Of a stretch of DNA of 63,920 bases, positions 41,762 to 49,892 are shown piece by piece. The number at the start of each line of letters is the position of its first letter. The stretch's first letter is position 1. Made by a program: the position numbers and the translations under genes. The stretch covers positions 1 to 63,920 of the forward strand of contig CAYJDG010000008.1 of NCBI GenBank assembly GCA_964368875.1, written 5' to 3'. Source of the stretch: CAYJDG01 sp964368875 (GTDB taxonomy: Bacteria; Pseudomonadota; Alphaproteobacteria; Micavibrionales; Micavibrionaceae). A model generated the notes under the pieces. The model was not told the origin of the DNA and ran no database searches. It saw only the letters and a list, made by a program, of their open reading frames with translations.

Positions 41762-43138
41762 ATGGCGGAAAACGACCCCAAGCCAACTGTCACCCCATCC
41801 TTTATGCAGGCTGCCGCGCAGCTGCGCAGCCGGATCGCTGCGTTTGCACGCATGGTCGGAACTGAATACCTCGCTGCAAAAATTCCACAAAAGAAAGATC
41901 AACGCTTTGCGATCAATCCTGTGACACTGCTGAATGTTGTCGGTAACTCCTTCAGAGCTGCCAATATCGACCTTTATCAGGCTGCGCTGCTGCTTGAAAT
42001 CAACTGTAACCGTGGTCATGACAATGGCGTAGATCATCCTCTGCGTTTGATCGAATTACACAATAATGATGATGTAGATTTCTCTCATAAGACTGGCTCG
42101 TTGCTGCAGTCCCTGATGAAGTGGGGATACTCGTATGATGATTTTTTAAAATCTGGAATTCTTAAAAAGCCTTCCAGTTTAAACGAGGATTTTACTCTCG
42201 AAGATATCTATGAAGAAAATGGTATTCGACTAGCTGAGCCAGAAGCGCCACATACAAATGGCGATCCTAGAGACGAGGTTGTCGCTGTTAATTTGCTCGC
42301 GCCTCATAAGAAGCAAAAGACCTTCTCCGCTATTCCAAAACCGATTTTCCTTAAGTTGATAACGACAGCAATGTCGAATGGCGACATGAATTATATGCAA
42401 GCCACCATGATGTTATCGGTGAACTGCCATTCTCTTGAAACGCGCCGTAAAGGTCAGCGTTATATTGATCATACCATGGGTGTCGCGCATGATCCCAAGT
42501 TGAATAAGGATCAGAGATTCATCGCCTTAATCCATGATGTCATCGAAAATTCGAACATTACGCTTGAAGATTTACGCAATATAGGTCTGCCGGGGTATAT
42601 GATCGATGCGGTAGATGGAATAACTATTCGGGCAGATGAAAAAGAAGACTACGAAAGTATTCCTCTTGCACAGCTTCGCCGTATGGATGCTACAGATCCT
42701 AGCCAATTTAAAGGTTACTATAACTTCATTGAGCGTTGTTCGCGCAATATGCATTCAAACGCCGTCAAATGCGCTGATATCCGTCATAATATGCGGGATG
42801 CGAAACCCCACAAGATGCTCGAGTACAGTATCGCACTTGGTTATCTCGAGGCTGTGACGGCAGGCGAAATCAAGGCTGGCTCTTCGCTCAGAGCGTGGGC
42901 GATGCACGCAATGCCGGATCAGTATGCCGAAGTCATGACACGCAAACTCAAGAAACTTGCCGATGCTATAGAGATAAAAAGCCGCGGGCCGGGAGCTGAA
43001 GCTCACAAAGGCTACTCTCTTTCAGATTTCGGTATCACTGTGCCTCCACCGCCTCAGCCAATCCGTGGCACTGACATTCAGATCGAAAGTCTAGACCCTG
43101 CGGCTGCAAATGCGAAACTAGGCCTAAAACCACAGTAA
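41762..43138 (+). CDS. HD-domain protein resembling a RelA/SpoT-type hydrolase, internally duplicated long form
   Basis: The 458-residue protein has two related halves. The C-terminal half (about 188-400) is a RelA/SpoT-like HD domain with H237 (RYIDHTMGVAHD), H258-D259 (IALIHDVIENSNITLEDL) and D339 (AVKCADIRHNMRD); this last motif is almost the (p)ppGpp hydrolase consensus VKLADRLHNMR. The N-terminal half (about 47-131) repeats the pattern (DHPLRLIELH, then SLLQSLMKWGYSYDDFLKSG) but has lost the HD pair, so it looks like a degenerate copy. No synthetase, TGS or ACT domain follows. The ED motif reads EN here. The tail is Pro-rich. With the preceding paralog it forms a pair between lipA and ratA, where such genes are not expected. 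Confidence 0.72.
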   Translation: MAENDPKPTVTPSFMQAAAQLRSRIAAFARMVGTEYLAAKIPQKKDQRFAINPVTLLNVVGNSFRAANIDLYQAALLLEINCNRGHDNGVDHPLRLIELHNNDDVDFSHKTGSLLQSLMKWGYSYDDFLKSGILKKPSSLNEDFTLEDIYEENGIRLAEPEAPHTNGDPRDEVVAVNLLAPHKKQKTFSAIPKPIFLKLITTAMSNGDMNYMQATMMLSVNCHSLETRRKGQRYIDHTMGVAHDPKLNKDQRFIALIHDVIENSNITLEDLRNIGLPGYMIDAVDGITIRADEKEDYESIPLAQLRRMDATDPSQFKGYYNFIERCSRNMHSNAVKCADIRHNMRDAKPHKMLEYSIALGYLEAVTAGEIKAGSSLRAWAMHAMPDQYAEVMTRKLKKLADAIEIKSRGPGAEAHKGYSLSDFGITVPPPPQPIRGTDIQIESLDPAAANAKLGLKPQ

Positions 43139-43176
43139 CTGTTTATTCCTGACGCTAAACCGTTCATAAAGGCGTT

Positions 43177-43620
43177 ATGCCGACTCACGCCGAAAAACGT
43201 ACCCTTCCTTATACCCGCGACCAGTTGTTTGCTCTGGTTGCAGAGGTCGAAAAATATCCGGAATTCCTTCCCTGGTGCCTGTCATCGCGGATTACGCGGC
43301 GCGATGGCGATGATGTTTTTTATGCTGATCTCGTGATCGGCTATAAACTTGTCCGTGAAAAATTCACATCGAAGGTCGTGCTCAGCCGTCCCGATAAAAT
43401 CCGGGTGGAATACCTGCGCGGTCCACTTAAATACCTTTCCAACAAATGGGAATTCATCGAGGAGGCAGACGGACGCTGCACGATCGATTTTTATGTCGAC
43501 TTCGAATTCCGCAATCTGGTTTTCCAGAAGCTGATGGGCGTTTTCTTCAACGAGATTGTGCGCCGCATGGTCGGTGCGTTTGAAAAACGCGCGCGAGACT
43601 TGTATACGCCAGTGAATTAA
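43177..43620 (+). CDS. ratA: RatA/COQ10-family START-domain protein
   Basis: The 147-residue protein belongs to the polyketide cyclase/START family that includes RatA and the ubiquinone-binding COQ10 proteins. Marks are YTRDQLFALVAEVEKYPEFL, PWCLSSRI, and FEFRNLVFQKLMGVFF at the C-terminus. In bacteria it is thought to help quinone use in respiration, although one member was described as a ribosome-association toxin. It is usually next to lipA in alphaproteobacteria; here the two HD genes are inserted between them. The -10-like CATAAA ends six bases before the ATG; AAAGG could also serve as a ribosome site. Confidence 0.92.
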   Translation: MPTHAEKRTLPYTRDQLFALVAEVEKYPEFLPWCLSSRITRRDGDDVFYADLVIGYKLVREKFTSKVVLSRPDKIRVEYLRGPLKYLSNKWEFIEEADGRCTIDFYVDFEFRNLVFQKLMGVFFNEIVRRMVGAFEKRARDLYTPVN

Positions 43621-43660
43621 CGCAGGATACGGCGACCTTACCGCAAAGGAGCCCGTTCTC

Positions 43661-44407
43661 ATGAAACTTTTATCGACGCTTATTCTTTTGTCCCTGACAC
43701 TGGCAGGCAATGCCCTGGCACAGGATGTACAACCTAAACCACTGGAACCCGGCCAAACGATTGTAACGCTCGCCGCAACCGAGCAAATGAATCTGCAGCA
43801 GGATCAGTTACAGGGTAGTCTGCGCATCGAAGTGGATTCCAAAGTCGCGAAAGACGTTCAAGATAAAATCAATAAGGCCATGCAGGCTGCACTCGCCTTG
43901 GGCAAAGATTACAAGGATGTGAAGGTTAGCACTGGTCAATACTATGTGTATCAGTTTGATCCAACTCCCATGCCGGTATCCGTGAAAGATACGAAGGGCC
44001 GCATGATGTGGAAGGGAAATCAGACGATTGACCTTAAAAGCAAAAATTCTGAGCAACTTCTGGAGCTTGCAGGAAAAATTCAAGAGCTGGGCTTTGTCAT
44101 GAACGGCCTGAACTACACGCTCTCGCCGGAACAAGAAGAGGCCTACAAAGATACCTTGATGGGTGGGGCGCTGAAGAAAATCCAGGCGCGCGCCGCTCTG
44201 GCAGCAAAAGCTTTGGGTAAAAGCAGCTATGAAATCATCGAGGTCAACATCGATAACCCCGGCATGACTCCGCCAATGCCGATGTATAAAGCTGCTCGTA
44301 TGGAAATGTCGATGGCGGCCAGTGCGGACATGAGCGCACCAGTTGCGCAGTCCGGTGAGCAGGCCGTTGCTATGACCGTAAATGCACGGGTTTTGCTGAA
44401 ACCTTAA
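43661..44407 (+). CDS. SIMPL/DUF541 periplasmic protein
   Basis: The 248-residue protein has a signal peptide (about 20 residues, cleavage ALA|QD) and a SIMPL (DUF541) domain: it starts with TIVTLAATEQMNLQQDQLQG, has the ISL-type repeated helices (QDKINKAMQAALALGKDYKD) and ends in MTVNARVLLKP. Members are oligomeric periplasmic or outer-membrane-associated proteins of uncertain role, some linked to oxidative stress. AAAGGAG precedes the ATG. Its stop overlaps the convergent glycosyltransferase-like gene by four bases. Confidence 0.88.
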   Translation: MKLLSTLILLSLTLAGNALAQDVQPKPLEPGQTIVTLAATEQMNLQQDQLQGSLRIEVDSKVAKDVQDKINKAMQAALALGKDYKDVKVSTGQYYVYQFDPTPMPVSVKDTKGRMMWKGNQTIDLKSKNSEQLLELAGKIQELGFVMNGLNYTLSPEQEEAYKDTLMGGALKKIQARAALAAKALGKSSYEIIEVNIDNPGMTPPMPMYKAARMEMSMAASADMSAPVAQSGEQAVAMTVNARVLLKP

Positions 44408-45321
44408 GCCGCGAGATCTTTTTCGCCATCATAATGAGGGGAGCGCAAGCTTCCCTCATAATTTTTGCCTGATAGGGTTTGCAGGGGCGTAGTTAGTGCG
44501 CGGTTACGGCGCATGTCGTCGAAGCCCGAGACATGCAGGACGCTGATCGGTTGATGCGGTAGGAACGGCTCGACAAACATCTGGCGGTCCTCATCCCATG
44601 TCGGTTCAAACTCACAGAGCCAATGGCACCAAGCCGGAAGAATCTCGAATGGATAGCCGCCGAGATAGCACATCATACCAAGCGTCAGTTGCTCAGCTGT
44701 GAAAACCTTGCCCTTTTTGAGGGCTTTTTTGATCAGGGATTGCCAGTAAACCCAATGCGGGGCATCACCGCGTAAGGCAAACATACCAGCCAAAAGGACA
44801 TGATAAGGGTAAAGTTCCTTCGCAGTTTTAAAACCGAAGGCTTTCTTCGCGTTGCTGAAATAGAACCCGCGCAATTTGAGCGGCAGCCAGCCCAGCCATT
44901 TAATCCGCACAGCGCGGGGATAGGCGCGATCAACCTGTCCGGTCAGTGTAATGTGGCCCTTCTGCGCCCCGCGAATGAAGAGCTCTAACCCTTCCCAGTT
45001 TTGTACCCATGCATCGGGATCAATCCAGATATAGATATCGTATTCAGGGAAAAAGTTGGGGAGCCACGGTTTGCAGACGCAGGATTTCAGGAACTCCCGC
45101 CCGCGAATTTTCCATGACGGAATTTCGCACGGCCAGTCGGGGGCATGCATATGGTTGACGTTATATTGCAACCATACGCGGTCTTCATCGGTCAGCCCTG
45201 TATCCAGCACAGCGAAGCTGAATTCAGCCGCTTGCGGCAGGCGTTTGACCGAATGAATCATCTCTTTCAGCATCGGAAAATAATTCGTGTCACAGCCGGA
45301 GCAGATGAGAATTCTAGGCAT
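44404..45321 (-). CDS. Glycosyltransferase-like protein (GT-A type, DxD motif)
   Basis: The 305-residue protein starts with an ILICSGCDTNYFPMLKEMIH strand-helix unit typical of GT-A enzymes and has IYIWIDPDAWVQNWEG, where DPD fits the metal-binding DxD motif. MFALRGDAPHWVYW and the C-terminal LHVSGFDDMRR complete a GT8-like pattern. It has no signal peptide and no membrane helix. The donor and acceptor sugars are unknown. The ATG lies eight bases inside the end of pncC, so it is the last gene of the ispDF-pgpA-pncC unit. Confidence 0.7.
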   Translation of the reverse strand: MPRILICSGCDTNYFPMLKEMIHSVKRLPQAAEFSFAVLDTGLTDEDRVWLQYNVNHMHAPDWPCEIPSWKIRGREFLKSCVCKPWLPNFFPEYDIYIWIDPDAWVQNWEGLELFIRGAQKGHITLTGQVDRAYPRAVRIKWLGWLPLKLRGFYFSNAKKAFGFKTAKELYPYHVLLAGMFALRGDAPHWVYWQSLIKKALKKGKVFTAEQLTLGMMCYLGGYPFEILPAWCHWLCEFEPTWDEDRQMFVEPFLPHQPISVLHVSGFDDMRRNRALTTPLQTLSGKNYEGSLRSPHYDGEKDLAA

Positions 45322-45799
45322 GATGAGGGCCGATCATTTCAAGGATATGGGTAAAAGCGGAGTCGACGCTTTGCTGGCGCACGGCGGCGCGGTCGCCGTA
45401 AAAAGTATGACGGAAGATTTGCGCGGGCTGACCTTTGATCGCGACAGCTATAAAAACTAACCCGACTGGTTTTTCGGGGCTGCCGCCACCCGGTCCAGCG
45501 ATGCCGGTGACCGAGACGCCGATCATTGCTTCGCTGTGCTTGAGAACGCCGCCGACCATGGCCTGAGCCGTATGCTCACTGACAGCGCCGTGGCCTTCGA
45601 GAATGGGTTGGTAAACATCCAGCAGGTCGATTTTCGACTGGTTCGAATAGGTGACGAAGCCGCGGTCGAATACATCGGAGGAGCCTGGCAGATCGGTGAT
45701 CGCGGCAGAGAGCATGCCGCCTGTGCAGGATTCAGCCGCAGCCAGTTTCCAGCCGCGTTTACGCAGTTCAAGTGTGACCTGTTCAGCCAGGGAGGACAT
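45314..45799 (-). CDS. pncC: Nicotinamide-nucleotide amidase (CinA C-terminal domain protein)
   Basis: The 161-residue protein is a stand-alone CinA C-terminal domain, with KLAAAESCTGGMLSAAITDLPGSS (residues 18-41 region), FVTYSNQSKIDLLDV, and VSVTGIAGPGGGSPEKPVGLV. This domain deamidates NMN to nicotinate mononucleotide in pyridine nucleotide recycling. The frame is open back to a TTG at 45820, but the ATG at 45799 has GGGGGA upstream and gives the usual length. It overlaps the end of pgpA by 17 bases. Confidence 0.94.
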   Translation of the reverse strand: MSSLAEQVTLELRKRGWKLAAAESCTGGMLSAAITDLPGSSDVFDRGFVTYSNQSKIDLLDVYQPILEGHGAVSEHTAQAMVGGVLKHSEAMIGVSVTGIAGPGGGSPEKPVGLVFIAVAIKGQPAQIFRHTFYGDRAAVRQQSVDSAFTHILEMIGPHHA

Positions 45800-46325
45800 A
45801 GTAAATCCCCCATAAAACAATGATCGAATAGACCGCCGCGAAAAGATCGTCGATCATCACGCCCCATGCGCCCGGGATCGATTTATCTGCCCATGACACA
45901 GGCCATGGTTTGAAAGTATCGAAGGCGCGGTAGACAAAAAATGCGAGCGCAATGAACAGCGGATTGAAGACCGGCAGAGTGAGGATGATAAGAAAGGTCG
46001 CAGACACTTCATCGATAACATAGCATGGGCTGTCATGGATGCCGGTGCGCTCTTCGGTCAGCTTCACGGCAAAGAAGCCGACGACTGTGACGATGAGGAA
46101 ACCGATGAAGAGCGACATCGGGCCAATCAAATACAGAAAGACGGCGAACGGAAGGGCGGCGAGGGTTCCCCATGTCCCAGCGGCAGGAAAAAGAAAGCCG
46201 CTACCGAACCAGGTGGAGATCAGGATTTCAGGATCGGTTGCCCGAACTTTGGCGAGTAAGGCGCGGCGTCCGGCGAGCTCCTCCCGGCAAATTTCAAAAA
46301 ACTTATCGACGATTTTCATGATCAT
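45783..46325 (-). CDS. pgpA: Phosphatidylglycerophosphatase A
   Basis: PgpA dephosphorylates phosphatidylglycerol phosphate in phospholipid synthesis. The 180-residue inner-membrane protein has about four hydrophobic segments and the family motifs FPAAGTWGTLAALP, YVIDEV and VMIDDLFAAVYS. The ATG overlaps the ispDF stop (ATGA). A second ATG six bases inside is also possible. Confidence 0.93.
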   Translation of the reverse strand: MIMKIVDKFFEICREELAGRRALLAKVRATDPEILISTWFGSGFLFPAAGTWGTLAALPFAVFLYLIGPMSLFIGFLIVTVVGFFAVKLTEERTGIHDSPCYVIDEVSATFLIILTLPVFNPLFIALAFFVYRAFDTFKPWPVSWADKSIPGAWGVMIDDLFAAVYSIIVLWGIYYVLPG

Positions 46326-47509
46326 GTTGGGAACCTGACTGTTGCAAGAGCTTGTGCCACAAGGCCTTCTTCACGCCCGGTAAAGCCAAGACGCTCGGTG
46401 GTTGTGGCCTTGATCGCAACCGAGGTTGCCGGCAGACCAAGTATGTCGGCGATACGCGTCTGCATGGCGGAGCGGTGCGGTGATATCTTGGGGTTTTCAC
46501 CTAGAATAGTAATATCGATGTGAATGATCTCGCCTTGTTGCGCGGTGACCAGCTCAAGCGCTTTGCGCAAGAAGACGGCACTGTCCATATTTTTGAATGT
46601 CATGTCGGATGGCGGGAAATGTGTGCCGATATCACCTGCGGCAATCGTACCGAGCAGAGCATCGGTGACCGCATGCAGAACAACGTCGGCATCGGAATGT
46701 CCGGAAAGTTTTTTACTGTGAGGAATGTCAATTCCACCAAGGCGAATAGTGCCATCGCCGGGGATCAACGCGTGGACATCATAGCCGAGTGCGGTGCGGG
46801 TGACGGATGGGGGATTGAGGAGGGCTGACGCCATAATCAGGTCTTCGGGTGTGGTTATTTTCAAATTATTCCGGGAGCCGGGCAGGGTATATACATCAAC
46901 ACCATACGCCGAAACGACCCCGGTATCATCAGTAATATCAGCGAGTTTTCGGGCGGATTCATGGGCCTTGAGAATGGTCGCGTACTGAAAACCCTGAGGG
47001 GTTTGCAGCGCCCACAGACCAGTGCGGTTGATCGTATCATCCAAAACACCCTGATCGACCCGGCGCAAAGTATCGCTGACCGCAACACCGAGGGTCACGG
47101 CGCTCTGTGTCGCTAGGGCATCGGCAACGGAACAGATCAGAGTCTGATCAATCAGCGGGCGGGCTCCATCATGGATAAGCACCGGATGAGTGGGAGATAA
47201 ATTCGTCAGGGATTGCAGAGCGTTATAGACACTGTCTTTGCGTTCTTTGCCACCGTGCACAGGGGACGGCAGATCAAGTCCGGCGACGGCATCGCGGTAG
47301 AGTGGCTCATGGGCAGGATCGATAACAACGCGCAGATCGGAGAGTCGCGCCCCACATTTCAGGAAAGCATCGATGGCGTGACGCAGGACGGTCTTGCCGT
47401 TCAGTCGCGCATATTGTTTGGGCAGATCGCCACCAAAACGCTGGCCGCTTCCACCCGCGACGATAATCGCGGCAAAAGAGGGGCCTGGGGGTTGAGAAAC
47501 ACTGTTCAT
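46322..47509 (-). CDS. ispDF: Bifunctional IspD/IspF isoprenoid synthesis enzyme
   Basis: The 395-residue fusion covers two non-adjacent steps of the MEP pathway. The N-terminal IspD part (about residues 12-230) makes CDP-methylerythritol and has AAIIVAGGSGQRFGGDLPKQY. The C-terminal IspF part (about 237-395) makes the cyclic diphosphate and has GYDVHALIPGDGTIRLGGI, SGHSDADVVLHAVTDAL and GDIGTHFPP. This fusion is frequent in alpha- and epsilonproteobacteria. It complements the likely dxr at the left edge. AGAGG directly abuts the ATG with no spacer, and TAAAAC lies six bases upstream, so initiation may be leaderless. Confidence 0.97.
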   Translation of the reverse strand: MNSVSQPPGPSFAAIIVAGGSGQRFGGDLPKQYARLNGKTVLRHAIDAFLKCGARLSDLRVVIDPAHEPLYRDAVAGLDLPSPVHGGKERKDSVYNALQSLTNLSPTHPVLIHDGARPLIDQTLICSVADALATQSAVTLGVAVSDTLRRVDQGVLDDTINRTGLWALQTPQGFQYATILKAHESARKLADITDDTGVVSAYGVDVYTLPGSRNNLKITTPEDLIMASALLNPPSVTRTALGYDVHALIPGDGTIRLGGIDIPHSKKLSGHSDADVVLHAVTDALLGTIAAGDIGTHFPPSDMTFKNMDSAVFLRKALELVTAQQGEIIHIDITILGENPKISPHRSAMQTRIADILGLPATSVAIKATTTERLGFTGREEGLVAQALATVRFPT

Positions 47510-47587
47510 CCTCTTGTTTTAGCTTGCTTTTTTGTCTCCGAATAGAGATATTTCACGGACTTATCCCTTAAAAACCAGAGATTTGTC

Positions 47588-47593
47588 TATAGT
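47588..47593 (+). promoter_or_regulatory. -10 box of a leaderless ntrY transcript
   Basis: TATAGT ends exactly seven bases before the ntrY ATG at 47601, the same geometry as at kdsA. No convincing -35 box is seen 16-18 bases upstream, so an activator or a weak promoter is possible. Confidence 0.5.
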
Positions 47594-47600
47594 AGCCGTC

Positions 47601-49880
47601 ATGACACCCCCGGGCGCGACACTTTTGACCTCAAGGCACACAACCCTGCGCAGCAGGATTGGCTGGCTGCGCTTTAAATTCGGTGCGTCATGGGATGGCC
47701 GTCTGGCCGTCCTGATGATCGTGCTGGCTTTGGTCAGTGGTATCGCAACCTATGCCGCGCTGAATTCCGCTTTGCCATTTGGAAACAGCGCCGACGTCGT
47801 CATCTGGCTGCTCAATATCGATCTGATCATTTTACTCGCTCTGTTTGCTCTGATCGCACGGCGCGTCATCATGCTGTTTACGATATGGCGGCGTGGAATC
47901 CCGGGGGCTCGGCTCCATCTGCGGCTGGTCTATATTTTCGGTCTGCTGGCGATGGCGCCTGCAGTGATCATGACTCTCTTCTCACTGTTCTTCTTTCACT
48001 ATGGTGTACAGACATGGTTTAGCGACCGCGTAAAGACCGCGGTCAATGAATCTCAGGCAGTTGCAGAAGCTTATCTCAAAGAACACCAGCAGGTTATCCG
48101 CGCCGATATTCTGGCCATGGCCAACGATCTTGATCGCCAGTCGACGCTTTATTACGCCAATCCAGAGTCGTTTCAACGCATGGTGCAGACCCAGTCCGTG
48201 ATCAGAAACCTCTCAGAAGTGGTTATTTTTGACAGCGCCGGGACCGTTCTATCGGAGGCGGGATTCAGCATCGGTTTTGATCAGGATGAAGTCCCTAAGG
48301 ACGCGATTGAGCAAGCCGATACGGGCGAAGTCGTTCTGCTGACGGATAGTGATGACGACCGGGTTCGGGCTCTCGTCAAAATGAGCAATTTTACCGACAC
48401 CTACCTGTTCGTAGGGCGTCTGGTTGAAGCCAACGTTCTTAGTCACCTGAGCGCAACCCGCGAAGCCGTGCAAAAATATGATGAGGTTGCCTCCCGCTAT
48501 GCCGGCATGCGGATTACCGTCACGATGATCTACATTATCGTCGCATTACTGCTGTTGCTGGCGGCGGTGTGGTTTGCGCTTGTCTTTGCACGCAGGCTGG
48601 CGACACCCATCAGCACACTAATTGAGGCCTCCGAGAAGGTGCGCGGCGGCGACCTGACTGCGCAGGTCTCAGAGGCCAGCGGGCTTGAAGAATTCGATTT
48701 TCTATCGCGCTCATTCAACCGCATGACTCGCCAGCTACGCGATCAGCAGGATGAACTTATCGATGCCAACCGCGAAATGGATCAACGCCGCAGGTTTACC
48801 GAAACAATTCTTGCCGGGGTTTCATCGGGCGTTCTGGGTGTCGATAGCAAGGGCAAGGTCAATCTGGCCAATAGTTCCTCAGGGGATATCCTGAAACGGC
48901 CCGCCTCGTCCCTGACCGGAGAGGATATTCGCGATATTTTCCCTGAAGCGCGGGCGTTTCTGGATGATGCCTACCAGCGTCCCAACCGGATTCACCAGAT
49001 CGAGATCGGGCATCTGCTGCCTGATAAAACACCGTGCACCTTGCTTTTGAGGATCGCAATTGAACTGATTGGCGACGTCGATCAGGGTGCGGTTATTACG
49101 TTTGATGATATTACCAATATGCAATTGGCGCAGCGGAATGCGGCATGGGGTGACGTGGCGCGGCGGATTGCACATGAAATCAAAAACCCGCTTACACCGA
49201 TTCAGCTTTCTGCCGAGCGTCTGAAACGCAAGTATCTGAATACATTGCCCGAGGCCGACCAGACGATCTTCAGCCAGTGTATCGATACGATCATCCGTCA
49301 CGTTGGTGATATCGGCACGATGGTCAAAGAGTTCTCAGATTTTGCGCGCATGCCGGAAGCCGTCATGCAGAAGGCCGATCTGCGCAACGTCCTGAATGAT
49401 GTCATTGCCCTTAACCGTGAAGCTCATCCCGGCGTGACGTTTCATCTTGAGGGAATGCTGAAGGGCACCGAGAAGGTTGTGACGTTCTGCGACGAGCAGC
49501 AAATCCGTCAGGCTTTCACCAATCTGCTGCAGAACGCGATCGACGCGACCAATGAGCGAATCCGCAAGGGTGGTGACGGTGCAGAACCGGGTCAAATCTC
49601 GATCCGTCTCTCGCGTCTGGACGACCGGGATATCATGATTACCCTCAACGATAACGGCATTGGATTGCCCAAAGGCCAGACCCCCGAAAGTTTGACAGAA
49701 CCCTATGTAACCTTTAAAGAAAAAGGGACCGGATTGGGCCTCGCAATCGTAAAAAAGATTATGGAGGACCACAAAGGTCGTATAGAATTCGGGGTAGGTC
49801 AGGATGTCGCCGGGTTGCCGGGATGGAACGATCTAGGCGGGGCAACTGTTTCCCTTATTATGCCGCAACGATTGATGTAA
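47601..49880 (+). CDS. ntrY: NtrY-family sensor histidine kinase
   Basis: The 759-residue membrane kinase has three N-terminal membrane segments (about residues 35-130), a periplasmic or extracytoplasmic domain, another membrane segment (about 310-333), HAMP, PAS (about 400-500), and a kinase core. The phospho-accepting histidine is H525 in RRIAHEIKNPLTPIQLSAER, and the ATP-binding motifs are NLLQNAID, NDNGIGLP and EKGTGLGLAIVKKI. NtrY with NtrX controls nitrogen, redox and envelope responses in alphaproteobacteria. The ATG at 47601 is preferred to an upstream TTG because it starts the conserved protein and follows a -10 box. ntrX begins 13 bases downstream. Confidence 0.95.
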   Translation: MTPPGATLLTSRHTTLRSRIGWLRFKFGASWDGRLAVLMIVLALVSGIATYAALNSALPFGNSADVVIWLLNIDLIILLALFALIARRVIMLFTIWRRGIPGARLHLRLVYIFGLLAMAPAVIMTLFSLFFFHYGVQTWFSDRVKTAVNESQAVAEAYLKEHQQVIRADILAMANDLDRQSTLYYANPESFQRMVQTQSVIRNLSEVVIFDSAGTVLSEAGFSIGFDQDEVPKDAIEQADTGEVVLLTDSDDDRVRALVKMSNFTDTYLFVGRLVEANVLSHLSATREAVQKYDEVASRYAGMRITVTMIYIIVALLLLLAAVWFALVFARRLATPISTLIEASEKVRGGDLTAQVSEASGLEEFDFLSRSFNRMTRQLRDQQDELIDANREMDQRRRFTETILAGVSSGVLGVDSKGKVNLANSSSGDILKRPASSLTGEDIRDIFPEARAFLDDAYQRPNRIHQIEIGHLLPDKTPCTLLLRIAIELIGDVDQGAVITFDDITNMQLAQRNAAWGDVARRIAHEIKNPLTPIQLSAERLKRKYLNTLPEADQTIFSQCIDTIIRHVGDIGTMVKEFSDFARMPEAVMQKADLRNVLNDVIALNREAHPGVTFHLEGMLKGTEKVVTFCDEQQIRQAFTNLLQNAIDATNERIRKGGDGAEPGQISIRLSRLDDRDIMITLNDNGIGLPKGQTPESLTEPYVTFKEKGTGLGLAIVKKIMEDHKGRIEFGVGQDVAGLPGWNDLGGATVSLIMPQRLM

Positions 49881-49892
49881 CGCAGACTGAGT

